This document shows, in pieces, positions 1 through 6,758 of a DNA stretch of 34,172 nucleotides. This DNA comes from Streptomyces sp. SID12488 (GTDB lineage: Bacteria > Actinomycetota > Actinomycetes > Streptomycetales > Streptomycetaceae), in contig NZ_JAAGLT010000053.1 of assembly GCF_010548275.1 (NCBI RefSeq), positions 1 through 34,172 of the forward strand, in the 5' to 3' direction. The notes below the pieces were generated by a model. The model was not told where the DNA came from, searched no databases, and worked only from the letters and a program-made list of their open reading frames with translations. Each line of letters starts with the position of its first letter. The stretch's first letter is position 1. A program made the translations under genes and the position numbers.

Positions 1-717
1 CCGGATCAGCAGGGCCAGGCTCTGCGCCGCCGTGCCCCACGGCACCGTGCACACCGCCGCCGCGTGCGGCACCGTACGGGCCGTCGGGGCGTCGTCCGGA
101 TCCGCCGACGGCCACGGCGCCACGCACACCACCGCGTGCGGGCCCTCGCCGCGCGCCCCCAGGGCCGTACGCAGCGCCGCCACCGCCATGTCGCGCTGCC
201 AGCCGCGCTCGGCGGTCAGCACCGTCCGGAACTCGCGGGTCAGGTCGGCGCCCGCCTGCGCATCGTCCGCGAGCAGCGCGCCGATCCGGTCCGCCACCTC
301 CATGGCCGATGCCAACTGCTCCGCCGGGGGCCCCGGATCGTCGTCCAGCAGCCAGACGTAACCGAGTACGACACCCCGATGGCGTACGGGGAGACAGATC
401 CGCCCCCGGTACACCCCCGCCTCGGGAGTGGGCGGGATACGGACCGGGCCGGTCGCCCGCGTGATGCCGAAGCCCTCGAACCACACGCGCACCGCCGACG
501 TCGAGCGGCGGGTCAGGATCGAGCGGGCGCGCACCGGGTCCAGCGCCGACGCGTCCAGCTCGCCCTCGCTGTCGTACGCGCCGAAGGCGAGCAGCTCGAA
601 GTCGCGGTTCTCCAGCGTCGCGGGGGCGCCGAGGAGCTCCGAGATGTCGTCCACCAGTTCCTGGTAGTCGCCGTGGTGGTCGCCGCTCGCCTGGCTCATG
701 GGGGCATTCTCGCGCAT
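1..717 (-). CDS. PucR-type transcriptional regulator, C-terminus beyond window
   Basis: An open minus-strand frame runs off the left edge of the window; about 239 codons are visible. The N-terminal part reads YQELVDDISELLGAPATLEN, then a GAF/PucR-like sensory segment (VRHRGVVLGYVWLLDDDPGP, around residues 110-130). The C-terminal helix-turn-helix expected for the family is outside the window. PucR-like activators sit next to proline dehydrogenase genes in actinobacteria, and this one is transcribed divergently from the proline catabolic pair, so control of proline use is a reasonable inference. The start is uncertain: ATG at 717 has GAAGG ten bases upstream; ATG at 699 and ATG at 738 are in the same frame. 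Family assignment rests on sequence character and neighbours. Confidence 0.75.
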   Translation of the reverse strand, partial: MRENAPMSQASGDHHGDYQELVDDISELLGAPATLENRDFELLAFGAYDSEGELDASALDPVRARSILTRRSTSAVRVWFEGFGITRATGPVRIPPTPEAGVYRGRICLPVRHRGVVLGYVWLLDDDPGPPAEQLASAMEVADRIGALLADDAQAGADLTREFRTVLTAERGWQRDMAVAALRTALGARGEGPHAVVCVAPWPSADPDDAPTARTVPHAAAVCTVPWGTAAQSLALLIR

Positions 718-731
718 TCCGGCGCCGCCTT

Positions 732-838
732 CAGACATCTGTATGAGATCTGGGGCACGGATGCGTGACAGCTGTCGATGGCCCACGATCGGAGAGATCC
801 CTAGGTTTCACGGTGGTTCTCCGGTTCTCCGGTTCTCC
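732..838. promoter_or_regulatory. Divergent control region of regulator and proline operon, with repeats
   Basis: The divergent intergenic region contains three perfect tandem copies of GGTTCTCC at 815-838, and a pair of related direct repeats, ACATCTG and AGATCTG, separated by TATG near 735-752. They lie upstream of the proline dehydrogenase start (867) and at the start of the regulator gene, where a pathway-specific regulator would bind. That they are binding sites is inference. Confidence 0.4.
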
Positions 839-866
839 GTCTTCCGGCCCTTTGTGGAGGTGCCCC

Positions 867-1793
867 GTGCTGGGTCCCGTGATTCTCGCCGCCTCGCGCA
901 GCGACCGGCTGCGCCGACTGATCTCGGCAGCCCCGGTGACCAGGCCGGTCGTCGACCGCTTCATCCCCGGCGAGACCGTCGACGACGTCGTACCGATCGT
1001 CCAGGACCTCACCGACCGGGGCCTGGAAGTCACCCTGGACGTGGTCGGCGAGGACATCACCACCCCCGAGCAGGCTGCCGCCGCCCGTGACGCCTACCTG
1101 GAACTGGTAGAGCGGCTCGGAGAACTGGAACTGGGCACGCGCGCCGAGATGTCCGTCAAGCTGTCGCTCTTCGGCCAGGCGCTGGACGGCGGCCACGAGC
1201 TGGCCCTCGCCAACGTCCGGCCCGTCGTCGAGGCAGCCGCCGCGATCGGTACGACGGTCACGCTCGACGCGGAGGACCACACCACCCTCGACTCGATGTT
1301 CGCGATCCACGAGGAACTCCGGAAGGACTTCCCGCAGACCGGCTGCGTGATCCAGGCCTACCTGTACCGCACCGAGGCCGACGCCCGCCGCCTCGCCGAC
1401 AGCGGCAGCCGTGTACGGCTGGTCAAGGGCGCGTACAAGGAGCCCGCCGAGGTCGCCTACCAGCAGAAGTCCGAGACCGACAAGGCGTACGTCCGCATCC
1501 TGAGGATCCTGATGGAGGGCGAGGGATACCCGATGATCGGGTCCCACGACCCGCGCCTCATCTCCATCGCCCAGGAACTCGCCCGGCGCGCCGGCCGCAA
1601 GCCCGACGAGTACGAGTTCCAGATGCTGTACGGGATCAGGAGCGACGAGCATCTGCGCCTCGCCGCAGAGGGACACCGGATGCGTGTCTACACCGCGTAC
1701 GGGACGGACTGGTACGGGTACTTCATGCGGCGGCTGGCCGAACGCCCCGCCAACCTCCTCTTCTTCGGCCGCTCGATGCTCACCAAGGGCTGA
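867..1793 (+). CDS. Proline dehydrogenase
   Basis: A 308-residue FAD-dependent proline dehydrogenase, oxidising L-proline to 1-pyrroline-5-carboxylate. The short monofunctional form is typical of actinobacteria. The (beta/alpha)8 core includes VRLVKGAYKEPAEVAY with the conserved Lys, IGSHDPRLI, and the C-terminal signature RVYTAYGTDWYGYFMRRLAE, whose arginines bind the substrate carboxylate in the family. The GTG at 867 is chosen because GGAGG precedes it by eight bases and it gives the usual family length; the frame stays open upstream to 765 without a good ribosome site. The dehydrogenase for the next step follows 62 bases later in the same direction, so the two form an operon converting proline to glutamate. 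Confidence 0.93.
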   Translation: MLGPVILAASRSDRLRRLISAAPVTRPVVDRFIPGETVDDVVPIVQDLTDRGLEVTLDVVGEDITTPEQAAAARDAYLELVERLGELELGTRAEMSVKLSLFGQALDGGHELALANVRPVVEAAAAIGTTVTLDAEDHTTLDSMFAIHEELRKDFPQTGCVIQAYLYRTEADARRLADSGSRVRLVKGAYKEPAEVAYQQKSETDKAYVRILRILMEGEGYPMIGSHDPRLISIAQELARRAGRKPDEYEFQMLYGIRSDEHLRLAAEGHRMRVYTAYGTDWYGYFMRRLAERPANLLFFGRSMLTKG

Positions 1794-1855
1794 GACCAAG
1801 GGATTTGGCCCCCGACATCACCCGCTCACCCGCCCCGCAAGGAGATTCGTCAGCA

Positions 1856-3496
1856 ATGGACGCCGTCACCCAGGTCCCCACCCCTGTCAACGAGCCGGTG
1901 CACGGCTACGCCCCCGGGTCGCCCGAGCGGGCCCGCCTGGAGGTCAAGCTCAAGGAGCTCGCCGAGAACCCCGTCGACCTGCCGATGACCATCGGCGGCG
2001 CGCGGCGCATGGGCGGCGGCGAGCGGTTCGACGTCGTACAGCCGCACCACCACAAGGCCCGCCTCGGCACCTACGCCAACGCCACCGGGCAGGACGCCCA
2101 GGACGCGATCGACGCGGCCCTCGCCGCCGCGCCCGCATGGCGCGCGATGGCGTTCGACGACCGTGCCGCGATCATCCTGCGCGCCGCCGAACTGCTGGCC
2201 GGCCCCTGGCGTGAGATCCTCGCCGCCTCCACCATGCTCGGCCAGTCGAAGACCGCCCAGCAGGCCGAGATCGACTGTCCGTGCGAGCTGGTCGACTTCT
2301 GGCGCTTCAACGTCAAGTACGCCCGCGACCTGCTCGCCGAGCAGCCGCCCGCCAACTCCCCGGGCGTCTGGAACCGTCTCGACCACCGCCCCCTTGAAGG
2401 CTTCGTCTACGCGATCACCCCCTTCAACTTCACGGCGATCGCGGGCAATCTGCCCACCGCGCCCGCCCTCATGGGCAACGTGGTGGTGTGGAAGCCGTCC
2501 CCGACGCAGACCCACTCCGCCGTGCTCCTCATGCAACTGCTGGAGGAGGCCGGGCTGCCCAAGGGCGTCATCAACCTCGTCACCGGTGACGGCATCGAGG
2601 TCTCCAAGGTGGCCCTGGAGCACCACGATCTGGCCGGCATCCACTTCACCGGATCGACGAAGACCTTCCAGTACCTGTGGAAGACGGTCGGCGCGAACAT
2701 CGAGAAGTACCGCTCGTACCCGCGCCTCGTCGGCGAGACCGGCGGCAAGGACTTCGTCGTCGCCCACCCGAGCGCCGACCGGGCGGTCCTGAAGACGGCT
2801 CTCACGCGCGGTTCCTTCGAGTACCAGGGGCAGAAGTGCAGCGCGACCTCCCGCGCCTACATCCCGGCCTCCATCTGGAACGACGGCTTCCGTGAGGAGT
2901 TCGCCGCCGAGGTCGACCACCTGACCATGGGTGACGTCACCGACCTCACCAACTTCATCGGCGCGGTCATCGACGAGCGCGCCTTCGCCAAGAACAAGGC
3001 CGCCATCGACCGCGCGAAGTCCGACCCGACGTGCACGATCGTGGCCGGCGGCTCCTACGACGACTCGGTCGGCTGGTTCGTCCGCCCGACGGTCGTGGAG
3101 TGCACGGACCCGGCCAACCAGGTCTTCACCACCGAGTACTTCGGCCCGTTCCTCGCGGTGTACGTGTACGACGACAGCTCGGCCGAAAAGTACGACGCCA
3201 TGCTGACCCAGATGGAGTCCGTGTCCGACTACGCGCTGACCGGCTCGGTCATCTCCGGTGACCGCGCGGCAGCCGCGTACACGATGGAGAAGCTGCGCTA
3301 CGCGGCCGGCAACTTCTACATCAACGACAAGTCGACCGGCGCGGTCGTCGGGCAGCAGCCGTTCGGCGGCGGGCGCGCGTCCGGAACCAACGACAAGGCG
3401 GGCGCCCCGCAGAACCTGATGCGCTGGACCTTGACCCGCGCCATCAAGGAGACCCTGGTCGCCCCGACCGACTACCCGTACCCGCACATGGGCTGA
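1856..3496 (+). CDS. pruA: L-glutamate gamma-semialdehyde (1-pyrroline-5-carboxylate) dehydrogenase
   Basis: A 546-residue NAD-dependent aldehyde dehydrogenase of the 1-pyrroline-5-carboxylate type, turning glutamate semialdehyde into glutamate. Visible motifs are the general-base Glu in LVGETGGKDF (residue 294) and the catalytic Cys in QGQKCSATSRAY (residue 328), with the Rossmann motif FTGSTKTF before them and the C-terminal FGGGRASGTNDKAG. The ATG at 1856 follows AAGGAG by about eleven bases and starts MDAVTQVPTPVNEPVHGYAP, the normal N-terminus; the frame is open further upstream but without a site. It is the second gene of the proline catabolic operon, and a hairpin at 3508-3549 follows. 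Confidence 0.95.
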   Translation: MDAVTQVPTPVNEPVHGYAPGSPERARLEVKLKELAENPVDLPMTIGGARRMGGGERFDVVQPHHHKARLGTYANATGQDAQDAIDAALAAAPAWRAMAFDDRAAIILRAAELLAGPWREILAASTMLGQSKTAQQAEIDCPCELVDFWRFNVKYARDLLAEQPPANSPGVWNRLDHRPLEGFVYAITPFNFTAIAGNLPTAPALMGNVVVWKPSPTQTHSAVLLMQLLEEAGLPKGVINLVTGDGIEVSKVALEHHDLAGIHFTGSTKTFQYLWKTVGANIEKYRSYPRLVGETGGKDFVVAHPSADRAVLKTALTRGSFEYQGQKCSATSRAYIPASIWNDGFREEFAAEVDHLTMGDVTDLTNFIGAVIDERAFAKNKAAIDRAKSDPTCTIVAGGSYDDSVGWFVRPTVVECTDPANQVFTTEYFGPFLAVYVYDDSSAEKYDAMLTQMESVSDYALTGSVISGDRAAAAYTMEKLRYAAGNFYINDKSTGAVVGQQPFGGGRASGTNDKAGAPQNLMRWTLTRAIKETLVAPTDYPYPHMG

Positions 3497-3507
3497 CCTC
3501 CACCCCT

Positions 3508-3549
3508 TGAGATTCCGGGCCGGGAGCGCCCACCGCGGCCGGAGTCTCA
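3508..3549. terminator. Hairpin between pruA and the convergent toxin gene
   Basis: An 11-bp stem with one G-T pair (TGAGATTCCGG at 3508-3518 against CCGGAGTCTCA at 3539-3549) encloses about 20 bases and is followed by TTT. It lies between the pruA stop and the toxin stop of the opposite strand, so it can act on both convergent transcripts. Confidence 0.65.
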
Positions 3550-3551
3550 TT

Positions 3552-3953
3552 TCAGTGGGTCGATGCGTGTACGCCGGGCAGGTCGTCGAAGGCTGCCTTG
3601 TCGTCCGTGGTGAGCAGGATCCGAGCCGTGGTGGCGGCAGTGGCAGCGATGATCAGGTCGTGGGCACCACGTGGCTTCCCTGCCTTGCGCACATGGGCAA
3701 GGAGACGCGCGTGGACCCGAGCCACGTCTGCCGTGTAGTCCTCGACCGGGATCAGCGCGCGGATGCCGTCGACGAACTCCTGCCGCCCGGCCCGGCGGGG
3801 TTCGTCGGCGAGCTCTACGCCGAGTTGCAGTTCGGCCAGCGTAATGGCTGCGACAGCGATGTCGTCGTCTGCGTCGAGCAGGTTGGCGAGCCCGGTACTT
3901 CCGCGTTCCGCGCGGATGATGACGCCGGTGTCGAGAATCAGGCGTCGGGCCAT
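3552..3953 (-). CDS. vapC: VapC-like PIN-domain toxin (ribonuclease)
   Basis: A 133-residue PIN-domain protein. The acidic residues expected for the Mg2+-dependent RNase centre are visible: LILDTGVIIRAE at the N-terminus (first Asp), AELQLGVELAD in the middle (Glu), and AHDLIIAATA followed by LLTTDDKAAF near the C-terminus. Length is typical for VapC. Its start overlaps the end of the upstream antitoxin gene by 16 bases, indicating translational coupling. VapC toxins cleave tRNA or rRNA until bound by their antitoxin; the target here is unknown. It is convergent with pruA. Confidence 0.88.
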   Translation of the reverse strand: MARRLILDTGVIIRAERGSTGLANLLDADDDIAVAAITLAELQLGVELADEPRRAGRQEFVDGIRALIPVEDYTADVARVHARLLAHVRKAGKPRGAHDLIIAATAATTARILLTTDDKAAFDDLPGVHASTH

Positions 3954-4192
3954 GTCGACCCCAGCTCATCGGTCATCAACTCGCGTGCGGAGAGGACGTC
4001 TTCGGCGTAGTCGTCGTCCACGGGATGGGCCGTGAGGAATTCCTTGAGCGCCGCCCCGTTCCCGGCGGGAGCCGGGGCCAGTATGGCCAGCCGTCGGCCG
4101 CCTCTTGTGATCACGATGGTCTCGCCGTGCTCGGCGCGGTCGAGCACGGAAGCGAAGTTCCGGGAGACCTCGGTTGCCGTCATCGTCTTCAT
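3938..4192 (-). CDS. Phd/YefM (VapB-like) antitoxin
   Basis: An 84-residue antitoxin. The N-terminus MKTMTATEVSRNFASVLDRA and HGETIVITRGGRRLAILAP is the Phd/YefM DNA-binding fold; the acidic C-terminus (VDDDYAEDVLSARELMTDEL) is the likely toxin-binding segment. It lies directly upstream of and overlaps the PIN toxin gene. No Shine-Dalgarno sequence precedes the ATG. A GATACT box seven to eight bases upstream of the ATG suggests a leaderless message, and a perfect dyad at 4194-4212 sits on that box, which fits autorepression. Confidence 0.87.
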   Translation of the reverse strand: MKTMTATEVSRNFASVLDRAEHGETIVITRGGRRLAILAPAPAGNGAALKEFLTAHPVDDDYAEDVLSARELMTDELGSTWPDA

Positions 4193-4193
4193 G

Positions 4194-4212
4194 GAATCAG
4201 AGTATCTGATTC
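4194..4212. promoter_or_regulatory. Probable autorepression operator of the toxin-antitoxin pair
   Basis: The perfect dyad GAATCAGA-GTA-TCTGATTC has eight-base arms and ends one base before the antitoxin start codon (4190-4192). It covers the presumptive -10 box. Phd/YefM antitoxins repress their own promoter through such short palindromes, so an operator role is likely. Confidence 0.7.
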
Positions 4213-4238
4213 TTGCTGGTTGCTCACTGTCTGGGGGT

Positions 4239-4270
4239 ACCGCGAGGCGGGAAGTGACCCGCCTCGCGGT
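4239..4270 (-). terminator. Hairpin terminator after the GH97 gene
   Basis: A perfect 13-bp stem (4239-4251 with 4258-4270) with loop AAGTGA lies just past the GH97 stop codon at 4302 and before the toxin-antitoxin promoter. It has no T-run, as is common in Streptomyces terminators. Confidence 0.75.
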
Positions 4271-4301
4271 GGTGGATCTCGTGGCGAGGGGTCTCAGCGG
4301 G

Positions 4302-6209
4302 TCAGCTGTCGCAGGTCGTACGGCCCGGCTGCCAGCGGCAGGCGAGTGCGGCGAAGCCGCCGTCGGCGATCACCGGTACGGCGAGGGTGGAGTCGCCGCG
4401 TACGACACGCCCCTCGCGCACCAAGGCGCCCGACGGGCCGTCGGTCACCGTCTCCACCAGCCAGCGGCCGGCGCCGAGCCGCAGCGGTACGTCCGCCGTT
4501 CGTGCCGCGCCCGCGAACGTGCCGCCGATGAACCACCGGCCGTCCGCCGCCCGTCGGGCGAGTACGGCTGCCCTGCCCGGGTCGCCGGTCAACAGCCGGG
4601 TCTCCTCCCAGCGTCGGGGCAGCTGCTCCAGGTAGCGGCGGGCCTCGGGGCGGGCCTCGTACGACTCCGGGGTGCCGGCGAGGTTCTGGATGCCCGACTC
4701 GTACAGCACCGTCAGGCCCAACTCGCCCGCGTCGGAGGCGACGTTGGGGCGGTACGGGCGGTGGAAGGCGCCCGGGGTGAAGTCCATCGAGCCGATCACG
4801 TTACGAGTGAAGGGGAGCGAGGCGAGCTGCTCGGCGGTGTTGTTGCGCTTCTCCTCGCCGCCCACGCCCTCCATCGTCATGACCTGCGGCCAGGTGCGCT
4901 GGATGCCCTTCGGGATCGTCGAGCCGTGGAAGTTGACGAGGAGGTGGTGGCGGGCCGTCGCTTCCAGGACCTCGTCGTACCAGCGCATCCGGTCCTGCGA
5001 CTCCGAGTCCATGAAGTCGATCTTCACGCCCTTGACGCCCCAACTCTCCAGCGTGCCGAGCCACTTCTCGCGTTCCGCCGGGTCCGTGAGCAGGGAGTAG
5101 TGCAGCCACACCTGGATGCCCACGCCCTTCGCCGTCCCGTAACGCACCAGCTCCGGCATCCAGTTGTTCGTCTGCCAGTCCGGGTCGATGACCTCCCACT
5201 CCCCGGGCTTGAAGTACCAGCCCGCGTCGACGACCTCGTACGGCCAGCCTCGCTCGGCCGCGTAGTCGACGTACTCCTTCTGTGCCGCCAGGCTCTGCCC
5301 GGCGGTCTTGCCGCCCGCGAGCCAGGTCCACAGGGCGGGGCCCGGCTTGATCCAGGACGTGTCCCGGATGCGGGAGGGCGGGGCGAGGTCGTCGACGAGG
5401 GTCGACTCGGTCACGGTGGCCAGGTCGCCGGTGACGACGGTGCGCCAGGGGGTGGTCAACGAGCCCTGCGCTACGACGGGTTCGTCGTTCCAGAGGCTCA
5501 CCTTGTACGTCGGTGAGCCCGCCTCGTGCGTCAAGTGGGCGCCTGCGTAGGTGCCGTTGAGGTCCGACTCGGCGATGAGGGCGTAGCCGCCGGGCGTGTG
5601 GAAGAGGGCCTGTATCGAGTAGCCGCCCGCCGGAGCCGTCGCCGCCGACTCGTAGCGCTTGAAGGGGAGTTCGTTGTCGGCGCGGTAGGCGTTGACGACA
5701 GCGGTGGTGGTGTCCGTGGGGAGGGTGAACGCGGATGCCTCGCGCAGGACGTTGCCGGTGGCGCGCGGCAGGGCGTAGCGGTAGGCGACGCCGTCCGGGG
5801 CCACCCGTACCAGCAGGTCGAGACGGGCGCCCTCGGCCGTACGGAAACGGAAGCGGGACTCGGTCATCCGGGCAACCCGCTTGCGGGACTTGCCTGTTGT
5901 GGACGTGTAGCGCTCGGTGACCGTGCGCGTGGTGCGGCCGGATAACTCCAGGCCCTTGGAGAAGTCGGCCTGTTCGGTGACCAGGCCGAGGGGGGAGGGA
6001 GCCAGGACCTGTTCGCCGGCACGTCTCACCGTGAGGGTCGGGCTTCCGTCGGCCGGGTTCAGGGCGACGACGGCCGTGGGGGAGCCGGGTGGAGCCTTCA
6101 CCTCCCAGGCCGCAGCCGTCCCGGTATGCCCTGTCGCGGCTGCCTCGGCAGGCAGTGCTGTCACCGCGGTGGCGAGCAGGGCTGAGCAGAGTGTCAGCGC
6201 GATCGACAC
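4302..6209 (-). CDS. Exported glycoside hydrolase family 97 (alpha-galactosidase/alpha-glucosidase type)
   Basis: A protein of about 635 residues with a hydrophobic export signal (IALTLCSALLATAVTALPAEA). It has the GH97 N-terminal beta-sandwich, then a (beta/alpha)8 barrel with WYFKPGEWEVIDPDWQTNNW, IQVWLHYSLL, GVKGVKIDFMDSESQDRMRW and MTMEGVGGEEKRNN, and a C-terminal beta domain. The Asp of KIDF (about residue 398) matches the nucleophile position of retaining GH97 members, favouring an alpha-galactosidase; substrate is inferred. The GTG at 6209 is chosen for GGAGG eight bases upstream. ATG at 6239 is in frame and would give the signal a positive charge, but lacks a site and lies inside a perfect dyad (6233-6249). 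A TTA leucine codon at 5943-5945 is in frame, suggesting dependence on the bldA tRNA. Confidence 0.88.
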   Translation of the reverse strand: MSIALTLCSALLATAVTALPAEAAATGHTGTAAAWEVKAPPGSPTAVVALNPADGSPTLTVRRAGEQVLAPSPLGLVTEQADFSKGLELSGRTTRTVTERYTSTTGKSRKRVARMTESRFRFRTAEGARLDLLVRVAPDGVAYRYALPRATGNVLREASAFTLPTDTTTAVVNAYRADNELPFKRYESAATAPAGGYSIQALFHTPGGYALIAESDLNGTYAGAHLTHEAGSPTYKVSLWNDEPVVAQGSLTTPWRTVVTGDLATVTESTLVDDLAPPSRIRDTSWIKPGPALWTWLAGGKTAGQSLAAQKEYVDYAAERGWPYEVVDAGWYFKPGEWEVIDPDWQTNNWMPELVRYGTAKGVGIQVWLHYSLLTDPAEREKWLGTLESWGVKGVKIDFMDSESQDRMRWYDEVLEATARHHLLVNFHGSTIPKGIQRTWPQVMTMEGVGGEEKRNNTAEQLASLPFTRNVIGSMDFTPGAFHRPYRPNVASDAGELGLTVLYESGIQNLAGTPESYEARPEARRYLEQLPRRWEETRLLTGDPGRAAVLARRAADGRWFIGGTFAGAARTADVPLRLGAGRWLVETVTDGPSGALVREGRVVRGDSTLAVPVIADGGFAALACRWQPGRTTCDS

Positions 6210-6232
6210 GAAGGTACCCTCCAGCAGTCGTT

Positions 6233-6249
6233 CAGTCATCCGATGACTG
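6233..6249. promoter_or_regulatory. Perfect dyad at the GH97 gene start, candidate operator
   Basis: CAGTCATC-C-GATGACTG has eight-base arms and overlaps the in-frame ATG at 6239. Its place just upstream of the preferred GTG start suits a repressor site for a sugar-hydrolase gene. Which protein binds is unknown. Confidence 0.5.
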
Positions 6250-6593
6250 TGAGGCTGGAGGGCAGAGATAGGGCTGTCAAGGTGTCGTGCGGCGCTGTCT
6301 GGATATGGAAGGTCGGATCAATGACCGATCGCAGGCTCGGTGCGAGGGCTCGGTGTCGGGGCGTGACTCAATCCCCCGTCTCAGATAGTAGGAAGTCCGA
6401 GTAATTGTGGAGACAGATGCCCTGTCCTCGCCTAGCTTTGTAGAAGCCGAACGTGCCGCTGGACCAAGCGCATGACGGTAGCGAGCCGGTGCCCCGTGCA
6501 GGCAACCCCTGCGGTACCGCTGCTCCCCGTCCGACCCGGCGTCTCGAATCCCCCCTGCCGTACTCCCGGATTCCTTGAAGGAGTCGATTTCCC
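6250..6593. other. Intergenic region between GH97 gene and small ORF
   Basis: About 340 bases without a convincing gene, separating divergent transcription units. It is less GC-rich than its surroundings at 6385-6455, where promoters are most likely. A short inverted pair GCAGG/CCTGC occurs near 6501-6515. I see no tRNA or clear riboswitch. Confidence 0.4.
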
Positions 6594-6725
6594 ATGGCCG
6601 AGACGACCGTCCGCCGCCGAGTCCGCCACGTCTCCCCGACGAGCGAGTCCGACCGCAAGAACGCCGCCGCAGCCCTCCAGCGGGCCCTCGACCGCCGGGA
6701 CAACGGCGGCCAGACGGGTCACTGA
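6594..6725 (+). CDS. Small basic protein of 43 residues, unknown function
   Basis: A short ORF starting MAETTVRRRVRHVSPTSES and ending RRDNGGQTGH. The ribosome site is strong: GAAGGAG at 6577-6583, ten bases before the ATG. The protein has an Arg-rich N-terminus, a middle SESDRKNAAAALQRALDRRD that looks like one charged amphipathic helix, and no membrane segment. Codon use has the high-GC third-position bias of real Streptomyces genes. It lies alone between a divergent GH97 gene and a convergent phosphatase gene. I do not recognise a family. Confidence 0.62.
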   Translation: MAETTVRRRVRHVSPTSESDRKNAAAALQRALDRRDNGGQTGH

Positions 6726-6758
6726 GGACCCTCGTCGGGTCATCGGGGTGAGGTCGCC

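Noticed and set aside
3507..4010. Plus-strand frame opposite the VapC-like gene
   Set aside because: The PIN-domain reading on the minus strand, overlapping its antitoxin, explains the region.
4032..5516. Long plus-strand frame across the GH97 gene
   Set aside because: It runs opposite a clear GH97 protein and has low-complexity composition.
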